Below are positions 41,980 through 54,268 of a stretch of DNA of 64,000 bases, one piece after another. The position numbers and the translations under genes are program-made. The notes below the pieces were generated by a model. The model was not told the origin of the DNA and did no database searches. It saw only the letters and a list, made by a program, of their open reading frames with translations. Origin of the DNA: Phytophthora hibernalis (lineage: Eukaryota; Oomycota; Peronosporomycetes; Peronosporales; Peronosporaceae). The stretch covers positions 372,001-436,000 of the forward strand of contig JAAKBF010000045.1 in assembly GCA_012656075.1 (NCBI GenBank). The letters run 5' to 3'. How positions within the stretch are numbered: the stretch's first letter is position 1; the number at the start of each line of letters is the position of its first letter.

Positions 41980-42574
41980 TCAACTGCTCATTGATGCAGC
42001 GATAGCCTCCATACCGCTTTGCAGAGCGGACGCTAGCTGGACAACCGTTGGCCCCTGCAAATTCGATTTGATTGAAGTGTCCGATGCATCAGTTGTCGTC
42101 CCGTCTTCGGTGTCTTCGTCCAAGTGTGTATCCATGAGAATATCACGACTGAGACCAGCTCTAGATGCAAATGCATCGTCCAGAATTGACCATAGTCCAT
42201 TGTCAATTTCCCCGGCATCGCTGGTACTATTTTCAGTCCTGTCTGCTTCTCGTTTCTCTTTCCTGTACATGCACTTTAACTTTCGATGCTTTTGGGAGAA
42301 CTAGATGATACAATGAACGGACACAATATCATTAGACGCGTGCAATAATGAGCCAAATACCGCACAGCGAAAACTTTACCTGCTCTTGCTTGATTATCAT
42401 CCCAAGCGATTGCGATAATACACTCGCAAATAGCTGCCACGCTAGCGATTTGTTTGTTTTGGTGTCTGCTGTCTCCAAACGCCGCTTCACCTCACCGTCA
42501 ACAAACCGCAGACGCAATAGCTCGCTCACCATCTCGTCGGTCCAGCGCATTCGGTCCACCGCCTTCGCTTTCAT
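41980..42574 (-). CDS. Harbinger Myb/SANT-like partner protein
   Basis: Two exons on the minus strand: 42574-42380 and 42300-41980, intron 42379-42301 (79 bp, GTAAAG..ATCTAG); 171 residues in one uninterrupted frame. The N-terminal RMRWTDEMVSELLRLRFVDG and the following helices (SLAWQLFASVLSQSLGMIIK) look like the trihelix/Myb-like DNA-binding domain of the second Harbinger protein, which brings the transposase to the element ends. A basic stretch (SQKHRKLKCMYRKEKREADR) and an acidic, Ser/Thr-rich tail follow. Convergent with the broken transposase, 205 bp apart. It is intact and could act in trans on related elements. Confidence 0.75.
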
Positions 42575-43417
42575 GTCCTTTTGGTTCGACCCGGCTTCAT
42601 CACGAGGTCCTTCTTCTTACTGTTGCCAGGCTTCGAGGTTCCTGGCGACCCTGGCGGCTGAATGCCCGACATTCACCCTTACCAGACCCGCAGTAGACCC
42701 GTTTAATATGTAACCTGAACCGGCATCCTAGCTCGCAATATCGTACCCTCCCACCGGACACTGCTGATACACCCGCCCACCAAACACCTTAGCTCTAGGA
42801 TGTTCATGCACTCCGTGGGTTGCGAAATATGCTGGCGATCTGTAAAACCTGCTCCCAGCCATTTTGCCTTCGTACTTTCGTTTTCGTTTTTCAGTGGGGT
42901 ATTGTGAATATCGCATGAATTTGCAGTTTCTGGTCTGTTGGCCGAACCGACAGCAAATCGATTCGTTCTCTGATTGAACAAAACGTAGTTATTCTTTTCC
43001 GTGCCCAAAGAAGAACTCGCTAACACGCGCACAGGTTTGTAGGGGCTTTTCGTGGTGACTGTGTTGTGTACTGTATTGAGCTCAATGTCCTTCCTCTAGG
43101 ATACTACCCAAGCGGGACACACTGGGCTACGTCTGTTACTGCACCATAACCCGTCAAACCTCGCGTTTCGTCCTGTGAACGACCCAGCAAGTGGAGCCTA
43201 AGCACGGCCTAGCAACAGGAGCACGGAAGATCTGTGTGTGAATTATTGGCGAGGAACCTGTGACGCACGGCGCGCAAGCAGCTGAGTGTTCCCGTGTACG
43301 TTTTGATGTTCACGCTTCACGATGATCGGTCGTAAAAACTAGCGGAGTCCGTTGGGTTTCGTTCTGCTACCACATCATCTGAAGGCAAGTTTTTATGTTG
43401 GATTGATCGGTTAAACG
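42575..43417. other. Gene-free stretch between two transposons
   Basis: Expected to contain the right end of the Harbinger element and the left end of the next transposon; I could not identify either repeat. Confidence 0.4.
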
Positions 43418-44599
43418 GTGCACGAGGAAGATCTATCAGTTGATGTTGCTTCTGTCGATCAGGTAGTTGCAAAGCGCGGCAGAGATCTAGTCAAGATGGA
43501 GGAAGTAGTTACAAGGCAACATGTTCATCCCAATACAGTGTGCCACTGTTTTTATGGGTTCTATTGTCTCGGCTATTCGCGGAAGCAGCTATCACACATC
43601 TATCACAAGTCAGTGAGAACCATTGGAAACGGGATCGCCGTCTATGAGGAACTGGGACGTACGAACGGTTCCAAACACAGGCCAGTTGCCGATTTTCAAG
43701 GGACCACCCGTAGTGGCTGTGCGATTAATATGTCGATCATCCGTTGGCTTGTCTCGATGAAGCCCAAGATGCATTCGTGCGGCCTCGCTTAGCTTCAATA
43801 TCGAAGATGTCGGTCTTGCACAACTGCGGTTTGACACGCAAAGTGCTTGAGCGGCGTGTCATACACATAAAGGAGATGGATGCGTTTCGATTCGTGGAAG
43901 TGCTAAGCCACATTAATTGGTGCCATAATAACCTCGTGTTTTTGGATGACGTGTCGTTCGATAACCTCGAAATGATCCGGAAGCAAGGATATTCCCTCAA
44001 CGGCCAGCCGATTGCAATACGCGGAGACTTTCTGCGCAAACCACGGGTCTCCGGGTTGGCGTTCATAGTGTCATCGACTACTACGACACGCTGGGCACGT
44101 TTGATCGGGTTGAGTTCGTGAAGTGCTGTCAAGACATCGTGTACTCGGTGAGCGGGAGCGTTAGCCAGTACCCTGCCTGAAATTCCGTGTGGATACTGGA
44201 TGGAGCATCAATTAATAGAGACCCGTTCACTTTCTGCATAGCATTGGGATCGTTCCTATATTTCTGCCAGCTTACTGCCCGTTCTTCAACCCCATCGAAT
44301 TCCTCTTCTGCTACATCAAGATATCGTTCCAGCGCCACTTTATTGAATCAAGCAGCAGAGACCTACTGCCTATTGTAGTCGAAACATTTGGTCGTTTTGA
44401 GAATTTCAATATGGCGAAAGTCTTCCAGCATTGTGGCTCGACCGTTTAAGGTAATTTCGATCCTTCCAAGCCACTGTCCAAGACGAATCGACAAGCGCCT
44501 GTTCTATTTAATGGTGTTCTGAAAGAGCCAACGAAGAAGACAACTTTGAATTTCAAAGCTTCAATGACCTCCTTGCGTGCTGCTAATGCGTGCTGCTGA
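43418..44599 (+). pseudogene. IS630/Tc1-type DDE transposase, broken
   Basis: The N-terminal helix-turn-helix has GYSRKQLSHIYHKSVRTIGN (about 43572-43630). The first catalytic block is NNLVFLDDVSFDNLEMIRKQ with GYSLNGQPIAIRGDFLRKPR (43928-44045). The second is VWILDGASINRD (about 44190), and the third is IFLPAYCPFFNPIEFLFCYI with catalytic Glu in NPIE (about 44255-44315). The C-terminus ESSSRDLLPIVVETFGRFEN is followed by a premature TAA (44447-44449), after which the same frame stays open to a TGA at 44597-44599. Frame changes near 43790, 44060 and 44240. The catalytic D, D, E are retained. Confidence 0.8.
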
Positions 44600-46017
44600 T
44601 TGATCAAACGCCGTCCAAAAGCCTCCCAGTCCTAGTGAAGATGACTGTTATCTCCAATCGAAGAATTGACGACATCAAGAGCCAACCGTGCAGACCGACT
44701 AACCCCCGCTAGGTGCTGCTCAACGTGCGAGTCGGCGGCAAGAAGCAAGCGTTCAACTCGGGCAGTTGGGGGATCCAGAACTCCAAGCTCCCATGTGGAT
44801 AGATCAAGATTCCGGGTGACATCGTGGGCCCACATTCTCCAAACTACCGCTCTGCCTTTGGAAGTTCCCCAAATATCACGCAACTGCGCCTCCACCTCTC
44901 GAATCGAAACCTCTGCTGTCACTCTGCACGTTCGCTGTGCTCAGGGCGGATGCGTGCCGACTTGAACTCCTCTAGCACGCACGCGTTCGGGATGCCGAGC
45001 CCGTACTCGTACACCATCAGTAAAACTGTCTCTCCTTGTACGGACTGAACCCACTTGTTTCTGTTTTGCTCGTCGAAACGAGGTGTCGATTCCACTTGAA
45101 CTGCATTATACGGGGCCGTGCTGTCTCCGTAGGTCTTTCAAGAGACCAAGTACCATCTTGACTTTACGCTGAATTTTCCCCAAATCTTGTGCAGAATATC
45201 GCTGAAAGTAGCTCCATTGCAGTGAACTCATCCAGAACGCTGCCAGAGCTGTCACTCTTGCCGACGGTATCCTTGACAATAGGAAAGACGATAAGTTGCA
45301 GTCGATGCTGATCGCCAGTCTGCGGTGAAGCGTCCAGCGATACCCGTGGCAATCCGTGTGCTGTGGGTGGTGATGCTTGATGTGGCGTACGCACGCGCAA
45401 AGGGTACGGTGACAATCGCGTGCTTGAAGACGACGCTGATGGAGGACTCCTTCACGTGGGAGTTCGACGCCGCCGGGTTAGAGGTGAGACCCTAGGGCTA
45501 GAGTCTTCATTTTGGCGGCTATTCGTCACAGGGAAGGTGCCTCCGTCGCCTTGGCTGGCCACGTTGGCTGTGGTGATCTGGTGTGTCAAGTTGCCGCAGC
45601 ACTCGTTGTGTGGTGTGCAACACTTCGAGGTCGGTCGACTCGTCGGCGGTTGATTCGAAGAACCGCCCAAGGAACTTACATGAAGAACGCACAATACATT
45701 TACATTGAAGTGGTTAGAGAGGATAAGTATGTTACTTTGGCAGTAGAGTTTTGTTGAAAGGGTGCGCTGAGCTTGCGTTGCTATCGTATGGATCACTATT
45801 CTGTCCCAGCGGGTTGGTATTTGTGATCACGTCAAGTTCTTCGGTGGTGAAAACATTGATTCACTTCAGGAGCGAGACGCGAAATCGTGAGTGAGCGTTT
45901 TCCACCATTAGATTCTACTGGACCGACGCTCTCGCTCTGACGACTGGACACACCTAGCAGCAAGATACCCCAAGACGGAACGGGGCTAATAGCATTTGCC
46001 AAAATTCAGTGATACTA
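44600..46017. other. Protein-like debris, no recognised family
   Basis: Minus-strand frames look partly coding: 44922-44632 (96 aa, STWELGVLDPPTARVERLLL) and an adjacent-frame segment near 45100-44940 (NRNKWVQSVQGETVLLMVYE; GLGIPNACVLEEFKSARIRP). This suggests one decayed minus-strand gene over about 45470-44630. I do not recognise it. Confidence 0.4.
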
Positions 46018-46180
46018 CAGTCTTTTGCTTCAATAAAGAACAGTCCAAAACCTATTACCTTTTGTAATTTACGAGGCTGCTACCGAGCCCCGTTTTATCT
46101 ATGTACTGATATATCCTTATAAATGAATTACCTTCTAACTTGTATATATATCAGGCGTTCTTTATTGAGGCAAAAGACAG
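46018..46180. repeat. Mariner-type MITE, copy 2
   Basis: 163 bp flanked by TA (46016-46017, 46181-46182), with ends CAGTCTTTTGCTTCAATAAA and CTGTCTTTTGCCTCAATAAA (reverse complement of the right end), both followed by GAAC. Same family pattern as 38973-39138. Confidence 0.85.
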
Positions 46181-46182
46181 TA

Positions 46183-48123
46183 CTGTCAATTTATTTTCGG
46201 TAACGTTAGTTCTCATACTCATACAGTACAGAGTTCCCCGGCAAAGGGATAGAGATGGGACCAATAAATTCTTCCAGGTTTAAAGATTTACAAACAGATT
46301 TGTAAAGCGGTAGAGCAAGGATTTGTGATAAATATACTAATTTTGCAACTTAAATAACTGATTACGGGAACTCTAAATGCGGTATGGATAGTAGAATGCG
46401 TCTCTCGCAGCGCAACTATAGTAGTTTGAGAGTTACTATTTTCTGGAACCCCTCTCAATCAGAAGTGTCAGTTCTGATTTGGCAATTTGTGTTTGAGTGG
46501 ATTCACAAAGTAGATCCTCGCCCTCAGGGCTCGAGCATTAGTCCCTGCCCAGAAAATTACCATTTAAAAGGTCCATGAAGTCTCTCTGGCACTCCCGTCC
46601 ACCACATTTGCGCTAACGGCACCTTCGATACACTGACGGGTACGAATCGTGTACGTGTCTACCGTAAACTATCGGTGATCTTGTTCTATTTTAATCTACT
46701 TAGTTTTTGCAGTCAATCGTGCGTGCGGTGGTGCATCTGCATTAGGATGAAGCTGGCACAACAATGCTGTCTAAACCCACTTTGTGTCGTCAACTTCATC
46801 TCATGTTTCAACGCTTAGCCACTTATCGTCCTCAAAGCGAAGCTCTCAATATTTGGATCTCCATGATTGTTGCTTCTCCCGCCAAGTCCGATGCCAAACG
46901 TCGAAAAAATGCTACAAATCGGAGGTTAAAGTAAGCTCTGAGAGTAGTCGCGACAGTAGCACCCATACTACTAGTACTATACCCAGGCCTCGAAAAAAAG
47001 TAATATTAAAACCGTAATTACTGTATTGTCCCACTACAATAATCGATTGTCGTGAGACGTAGGCGGTTTCTTGGACTTTGTAAAGAGTCGTAGGAAAATT
47101 GGCGGCCGATTCATGAACAATATTATTGTGCAATAAGCTGTACACAGCTCTTTTCTATGCATATCGGGAGTGAACCGAATGATCCTGCTTTCGTAGCGAG
47201 TGCTTCCTACGTGAAGGGCAAGCATGTGATTGGTTAAAAATGGAACCTCCCAGGAAGCAACCACGCAATACAAAATCCGTCAGCAAGCCAGCAAGCCTCT
47301 CCTAATCCTCAGTGCCACCCTCCACGATGGCGACAAGAACCAAGAGAACCGATCGAGAGGGCGCTAAAAGGATAAGTGCCAACGTGACCACAATCCCCGG
47401 AAGAAGCAGCCGTCCTGCTGGCTCGCTGTCTCCACAACGTAGCAACAGCCCAACTAGGACAGGGCCTGTCCCCGTAGCAGCTGCAAGAACTCGATGAACC
47501 TCGACGGCCGCAGCAGCGGCCAGGACTTGGTGGGCCCAGTCGACCGCATCAGTGGAGGAGCCTTGGTCGGTCTTGACGACCGCAGCGATGCCCAACAGGA
47601 TGGAATTATGGCTACAGACGTTAGGGTGTGTCGGAAAAAAGACAGCGTGCCTACCGGGGAGCCTGTATGTGATATCAATATGTTGTTTGTCTGCTCCTCT
47701 GTCAACCATGACAGAGGAACAGGCAGACAACATTTTTAGCGTTGGTATGATGGATTTGCCGCTCTTACCATCTACCGCTACTCATAAGCGTGGGAAGCAC
47801 GCTTCGCCTGGTTAGGCAAGAGCCGCAGAAACGCTCGCGCGCTGCAGCTTCATGATTGGGTAAAACCTCTTTTATTTAACAAATAGTAGGCAAACCTGTA
47901 ATGTTGGCCATGTCTCCTACGTTTTTCCTAGATAATTGATTATTGGCTGCACACAAAGTCAATAAAATATGATATTGTCCCAATAATACCAGTACAAAAC
48001 CGGTTCTGCAGCATTTTGGGCTGGGTACCACAACGATTGACAGGCAGACGGAGAAAACAATGGTTGGTTTGCAGACAGCACATCAAGGCGCAGCATACTT
48101 CATTCATTTCCCATTTCGACAAG
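46183..48123. other. No recognised gene
   Basis: Overlapping frames on both strands at 47302-47739 are GC-richer but show no family features. An imperfect hairpin (TGTTGTTTGTCTGC...GGCAGACAACA, about 47680-47733) covers their end. The hAT element starts somewhere near 47.9-48.1 kb. Confidence 0.4.
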
Positions 48124-49631
48124 ATGGCCCCCAACCGAGAGATCTGCGCATTCTTCTTTGAAGACAAAAGGCAGGTGCCTTTCGGTGCAGCTCTGCGGAG
48201 CCCCCGCAAGCAGCAACCTGGATCTGGCTACAGCAACTTAATGTCTCATCTCCACCCATCCCGACTTCGAGACGACCTACAATGACTCGAGGGCGTCAGA
48301 AGTTCCCATCACCAGCTTCGGCTTCGTCTCCGAGGCAATCCAGCACCGAAACCAATGGCTTCAATGGGTTGTCGAGAGAAACCAACCGATTTCGGAAGTG
48401 GACAATCCGCTCACGCGGTCGATGTCCTGCCTGAAGTCCATCTCGTCCAAGACGTTGAAGTCCGCCATGCAGCTGTGCCCCAAGAAGGTCAGCATGCTGA
48501 TTGAGAAGGAGATAGGCAAGCTGTTCGGCGTCATGTGGGATGGTGGGTCCCACTCTTCGATGCACTACGTGGCGATCTATTGTGTGTACCACGTGAACGG
48601 CAAGCGCCGCGAGCGACTACTGGCGCTGTCGCCCATCGAAGAGAGTAGTCAAGATGCTGAAGTACACATCGAAATGTTCATGCGTGTATTGGCTCTGTAC
48701 AACAAGGATATCTCGATGGTGGCCTTTCTGGTTGGTGATAACTGAAGTACCAACCAGAGAATTGCTACGCTACTCGAGCTTCCCTGGTCGGTTGCGCGAG
48801 CCACCGCTACAACTTGGCGGTAAACCGGTATCTGGCTGCGTATGAGATCGAGCTTGCTGCCCTGAATCATCTCAACTACGACATTGCAATAATTCGGCGG
48901 AGCTCGCGAGTTTCACGGACCTGGTCCCTATCAAACGGAATATAACTCGCTGGTCCTCGACGTTTGATATGGTGCTGCGCTATAAGTTCATTCGAGATGC
49001 TATTCGACAGGTTGATGCTGTTAAAGAGTATGATCCTACCGGAGCAACTCACAAGAAGCGGATGAGCCTTTTCGAGCACCTCAAGAAGCTGGATAGTGTC
49101 TGCAAGACACTTCAAGACGAGAGCACAAGCATGACGGATGTCCGCCTTTTGTTTGACAAGGTGGCCGATGACTACTCCGTCCTGGTCAACAACTTTCGCC
49201 CGAGCGCAAAAATTGTGCACACGCCTGTATTTGAAGCTGCTTTGGTTAAGATCGGTAACGGTAGCAAGTTGAATGCCTCCGATGCACATTCTGTGCAGCG
49301 CTTCGTGGTGGATTCGGAGGCCAGCACTGAAAAGAGGAAGGAGCGTTCGGACGACAACTACGCCAGCGAGATCCTCCAAGGAAGAAAACAGCCTCGCAAC
49401 GCTGGTGCGACATCGGTCAGCTATGACCCTCTGGCCAAAGTGCCCCCGACGTCGAACACAGCTGAACGTTTGTTCTTGCAGTGCAAGTTAGTTTTGATCC
49501 CTCAACGGACGTGCATTCTGCCTGCTAACATCGAAATGCTAGTGTTCTTGCGCGCGAATCGGGAGTTGTGGAACGCCTCATCACTTGTTCAAGCTTCTTG
49601 TTCCTCGTTCCCTCATTTCACTACGACGTGA
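48124..49631 (+). pseudogene. hAT transposase, broken
   Basis: A BED-type zinc finger opens the protein: REICAFFFEDK...GYSNLMSHLH (48124-48250). The catalytic region includes GKLFGVMWDGGSHSSMHYVA (about 48513-48570), RLLALSPIEESSQDAEVHIE and DISMVAFLVGDN followed by a stop (48745); the family continues here with a C-x2-H region that survives only in another frame. SSTFDMVLRYKFIRDAIRQV starts the C-terminal part (48960 on), and the hAT dimerisation block is DPLAKVPPTSNTAERLFLQC with CILPANIEMLVFLRANRELW (49425-49570). At least four frame changes. The inverted repeats and 8-bp duplication were not located. Confidence 0.82.
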
Positions 49632-50830
49632 AGTTCACTTCTGAATTCACAAATGAGAACTTGACGAGGTGAACAAGACGCTCTTGGTGACGGTGGACAT
49701 CATCTACGAGCCGAGAAGGTGGATTCGTGGCCGGTGTGCTAGCCAGAACCTAAGGCGTGCGCCGCCAATGATACGTCCACGGAGCTCGTGGAGGCCAAGC
49801 CCGCAAAAGAGGTGAGCAACAACTTATTCCTCTGCGTGATGTCTGCGCTGCGGCACAAGCCCACGCTGTGCTGCGAGTTCCCCAAGCTCAGGGTCCGCGC
49901 GGCGCTTAGGATTAGCTGCATAAGTACTGTGACGAGCCGTACGCTAAACACCTGAGGATTTCCAGCTGGTTGTCTTCCTGGAAGACTTCCTCGACCTGCA
50001 GATGCCAAGTTCCTGGACATCTGCCAGGCCGTGCGCGACCCAACCACCTCGCTGGACTTGAGCTACCCCATTTTGGTCGACTCGGTCGCATACAACGAGT
50101 GTACACAGACACGAAGCTGAAACGGAAAGTGTCTTCACGCAGCAGTTGGCTGGTTAGCATGGCTTCAAATGCCTCCATACTATTAATACTGTGGCAAGGG
50201 GGTGAGAGGAGGTAGACTCGCTGCAAAGGAGCACCGTGCTCTGTATCGCGCGCACTCTGTCCACCAAATGTCGAGACGACTGCACGAATTGTACATTATC
50301 AAATGCATCGTTTGTCTGTGAAAAGAGGAGTTCTTCTCTTCCTGGTCACTGTTCGCCTCGCTCAGCATATCACCATCGTTCTCCTGCAACGCTGCGACCG
50401 CCACAACGTCGATAATCTCCCGTAGAAGGCGCACTTAGCTTCGGCATCGTAGATCTGGGGATCTTCTCGCGAACTGTCCTGGACACGGGGGTTCTTTTTG
50501 AGAGTTGTTTCGTCAACACTCCCCTCGCTCAGCTAAATGCGATTAAGAAAGCAAAAGTGAGCCCCTCCGTTTCTGCTTATGTTTTCGACACTTTTCTGCT
50601 TATGATTTCGCCTCTTTCCTGCTCATGTTTTTCAGCTAATTTCGAATGTTCGCCCCCTAATTTACTGATATTGGTCCCGTTATTAATATTGCTCCTCTTC
50701 ATACTGCCGTAATGAATACTGACGGCTCGGTCTTGCCGTATAATATCATACTGTATTGTCCGAGGCCTTGACTATACTGCAGACGTCGACAAAAATGTGA
50801 AATATACTTCTCACATAAGTGGCCGACAGT
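49632..50830. other. Decayed coding-like sequence
   Basis: Plus-strand fragments near 49770-50100 (EVSNNLFLCVMSALRHKPTL; AKFLDICQAVRDPTTSLDLS; YPILVDSVAYNE) read like parts of one protein in shifting frames. Unrecognised. Confidence 0.35.
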
Positions 50831-51790
50831 TCAGGAGATACTACTAGTCAATCGAGGACACAACTATTAACCCCTGAACTTGCCAAAACCATACGTGTTC
50901 TTATGTTCTGTGTAGACGGAGCCCTCAAACTCTCCAATGAGCAGTGAGTCAAATCCTCCGCGTTTTCTGACGTGCCATACTTGATGAGGATGATTGTAGG
51001 GAAGGTATGGTGGATGTACTTGCTCGAGAAGCGGTGGCTAGAAGAGCGAGTGTGCAGCAACAACAGGGCACCCGAAAATAATACTCATAAAAATTAATTG
51101 CCATTTTTAATTATAATTATTAATTGCAGCTATTAGCAGAATTTTTCTCAAAATTGTTTGCATGTGCTCTAGAGCTCTCAGAGCTAAAATACGTGTTAAA
51201 TGCTGTTTATCCAAGTCTTTTCAGGAGAAGATGCATCTAATACCTCGAGAAATGAAGTTGATCTCCGTCAATGCTTAAAAAATTACTTTATATATGTAAA
51301 AGCTTTTATAGAGTGCAAATACTACCAAAAATGAAAGTGAATTGGCGCAAGCACGTCTAGGTTATCGGTAAGCGGTCATTCATCTTCGTAGCACGTCCAC
51401 TTGGGGTTCTCTTGATCTCCTTTAGTTCTTATTCACCAAACTCACGCATAACGGACTCAAAGTCATCATTTTCTAGCTGATACAGGGTCACATTGAGATT
51501 GGCGCGAATCATTATAATTATTCAATTATTAATTCTTGTCTGTTCCTAAGAAATATTAATCTAAGAATTGCATTTTCGGGTGCCCTGAGCAACAACTAGT
51601 GGGAGCAGACGACTGCACCGACAAGTGGACGAAGGCGCTCAAAAACATGGAGTCAGACCTATCACCATGGTTGAAGAACATGGAAGACATAGCACAAGGG
51701 GATGCCATGGCCGACTGCTGTAAAGGACACCGGCAAGTTACGGGGAGGCGCCAGCCTGGACCGGGAGAAAGCTAGTGCTTGACATACGGG
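50831..51790 (+). pseudogene. Unrecognised ORF split by a hAT MITE
   Basis: With the MITE 51064-51587 and one copy of its 8-bp duplication set aside, the plus strand has an open frame from an ATG near 51009 (MVDVLAREAVARRASVQQQ) into LVGADDCTDKWTKALKNMES and DLSPWLKNMEDIAQGDAMAD (to about 51730). Upstream, about 50865-50945, PELAKTIRVLMFCVDGALKL in another frame may belong to it. No domain recognised. The interruption shows the locus has been dead since the insertion. Confidence 0.5.
51064..51587. repeat. hAT-type MITE with perfect target duplication
   Basis: 524 bp, AT-rich and non-coding, with perfect 16-bp inverted ends CAGGGCACCCGAAAAT / ATTTTCGGGTGCCCTG. It is flanked by the 8-bp duplication AGCAACAA (51056-51063, 51588-51595), the hallmark of hAT insertion. 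Confidence 0.95.
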
Positions 51791-52615
51791 CAAGAGCTAG
51801 AACGGACATCAGACGTCGTTAGTATAACTAAGTGACATCGATGTACCTCACTGAAAAACGAAAACGATTGTAGGGAAGGGATATTGCTGAAATTTCATTT
51901 GCACGCAGCATTGTGGATCTTTCTTTGAGAAGCAAGCTCATCGATACTAAAGTAAAACACTCGACTTCGATCGTTGATTAGTACTTCGAAGTATAAAGTG
52001 AGAAGTTCCGTAGTGGTCTACTAGGAAAGCTTGTAGAAAGTGAACTGCGACGAGATTCAGAGAATGTGACCGAGGAACTCGAGGAGGCAATGGGATCAGG
52101 CGAGGCGGAAATGCTGGCTTTTGGCGCGTCAAATTGTTCATTTACCCCAGTTGGGTTATTGTGGACACTGCGACAAAAATACTTCCGTTGAGGAAGGTAG
52201 AACTGTTTCAGGAATGTGGAAGCTTCTTGGAGGCGGACATGACCTGTCACCACGATATGCCAGTCGCTGTGGATATTTCTTCGTTGCAGAGTAGCTGTGC
52301 ATGTAATTAATCGGTATGGTGGAGAGCTCAATGAGGCACGTAACCTGCCTCGGGGTCACTGCCACGAGCACTACGACGATGAAAACGACGAAGAACTGGC
52401 CTATAGAACACGATACATCATAATCAGAACGCCGGTGGTGACCATGATTTGGATCAGGAGGAGGAAAACGAGCACTTTAAGCTGGTACAGCTGTACTTAT
52501 ACCGGTACACGAGCAGTTCGCAAGAATCCGAAAATACGCGTAATATTCCTGATCAATCTCAACCGTTGATGATATTATACAACAACAACCAGCACCATAT
52601 TGACGTCTCCAGCTC

Positions 52616-52975
52616 ATAAACCCTGAAGGTCTGCAAAACCACAAAGTACCAAGAGAACCATGGAATATATATATATTTATTCCATGGTTCTCTTCGTACT
52701 TTGTTTATATATATTTATTCCATGGTTCTCTTGGTATTGTGGTTTTGCAGACCTTCAGGGTTTATGACACTTTCAACTTTCGACGAAGGTTTATGACACT
52801 TTCAACTTTCGACGAAGGTCTGCAAAACCACAAAGTACCAAGAGAACCATGGAATAAATATATATACAAAGTACCAAGAGAACCATGGAATAAATATATA
52901 TTTATTCCATGGTTCTCTTGGTACTTTGTGGTTTGCAGACCTTCAGGGTTGTGACACTTTCAACTTTCGACGTGC
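52616..52975. repeat. Tandem fold-back repeat
   Basis: Two consecutive hairpins are built from the same unit (ggtctgcaaaaccacaaagt followed by accaagagaaccatggaat). The first spans about 52618-52763, the second about 52814-52950, each with an extra internal inverted copy. They are separated by a directly repeated 29-bp block beginning tttatgacactttcaac (52761-52789, 52790-52818), which recurs in part after the second hairpin. Such DNA would form long double-stranded RNA if transcribed. Confidence 0.8.
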
Positions 52976-54268
52976 CTTCGGTTATTTGAGTCGTACCGTT
53001 CGGAATAGTAACACAATATTTTTTAAATTTATTGTGTTACTATTTTTACATAAATGTAAACATGTAATACGCCCTGGTGGTTTTGCGGTGGTATCGTGCA
53101 GTCAAATTGAACCCGTCGATATTTGTAGCCAGGACATGGAAGCACAACCAACCAGATACATAGAAGGCCTTACAGTCGCGGTATTTCTGCCGGATACGCA
53201 GGATCAAAACAAATTGCGAGACGTGAAAAGGAACTTACAACTGGGAGTCGTTTTGGCGGATCGCTGCAATTGAGCTCAAAAAGCTCATGCAAAGCAACTA
53301 CATGTATTATCGGGTATCAAAATTACATACAAGCACGCAAAACAGACACGCGAAACCCTCACACGTGAAAACTCGGACAGACGAAATCCCTAGACGTGAA
53401 AAAAGTGCGCACGCCAACAGCAGCCGCTTACCATGTCTCGTACTAACGATAGTACTACATGTACATGCATTATACTGTACCGGTACATGTAGTTTGTTCG
53501 CCTACCAAAATCTTCCACAGGTTCCGGGTGATGTAGCTAGACTGTGAATCACTGGTCGTTTCAGCAGGTCATACATCATCACAGACTCCGAAAGGCAACT
53601 AGAACAACACCTCAGACACTCCAGCCGTGTTTCTGCAGCCTTCTCACAGTCAAAATGGTATATCAGCCTGCCTGCGAAGGGATAATATTTTCCAGACCGA
53701 CTCTGCATCGCGTGCTATTAATCAGACAGTAGGGTCTGCGCTGCGGGAATCGCTCCAATCCGGGTAATCATGAGCACCTTTTAGATAATGCCCCAAACAA
53801 AAAAGGCAAATATCATGATCACGCACGTGCAATAGTCCTGTCGACGTTCGTAAACAAGCAGTTCGGTTATTACATGTAGTGCTCAACCGTCTAGAAACTA
53901 GGAAGCCCTGTTCGAAACAATACATGTATATATGCATCTGAATAAGAAGGCTTGCAAGCAAGGTCGGATTAAATATACTTCCGAGTATAAAATAAACTGC
54001 GTGGTTTTGGCTTCAAATGTCAAGTGAAGTACATGTACATGTATAAGATGGTATGACAGTTTTAGAGTTCGTGAAAACCACATTCTGGATTCTTTATTCT
54101 TTATGATGTGCTACGAGGACTGCAACCTGGTACATGTACAATGCTTTGTTCCGACTCGACAGTGCCGAGGTCGAACCTGATCGTGAAGTGAGGCTCTTCT
54201 AGGGAAGATCATTCCTCGATCAGCTCTCTTCCCCTCGAAAGTGCAAAATTCGCTGAATATCGTCCATT
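52976..54268. other. Intergenic, palindrome-rich
   Basis: Short frames only (for example 52926-53273, unrecognised). Many TACATGTA motifs; ACTACATGTAC...GTACATGTAGT is inverted at 53457-53493. Confidence 0.45.

Noticed and set aside
47302..47739. Overlapping ORFs on both strands, one with a hydrophobic segment
   Set aside because: No family signature, and the end overlaps a hairpin; insufficient to call a gene.
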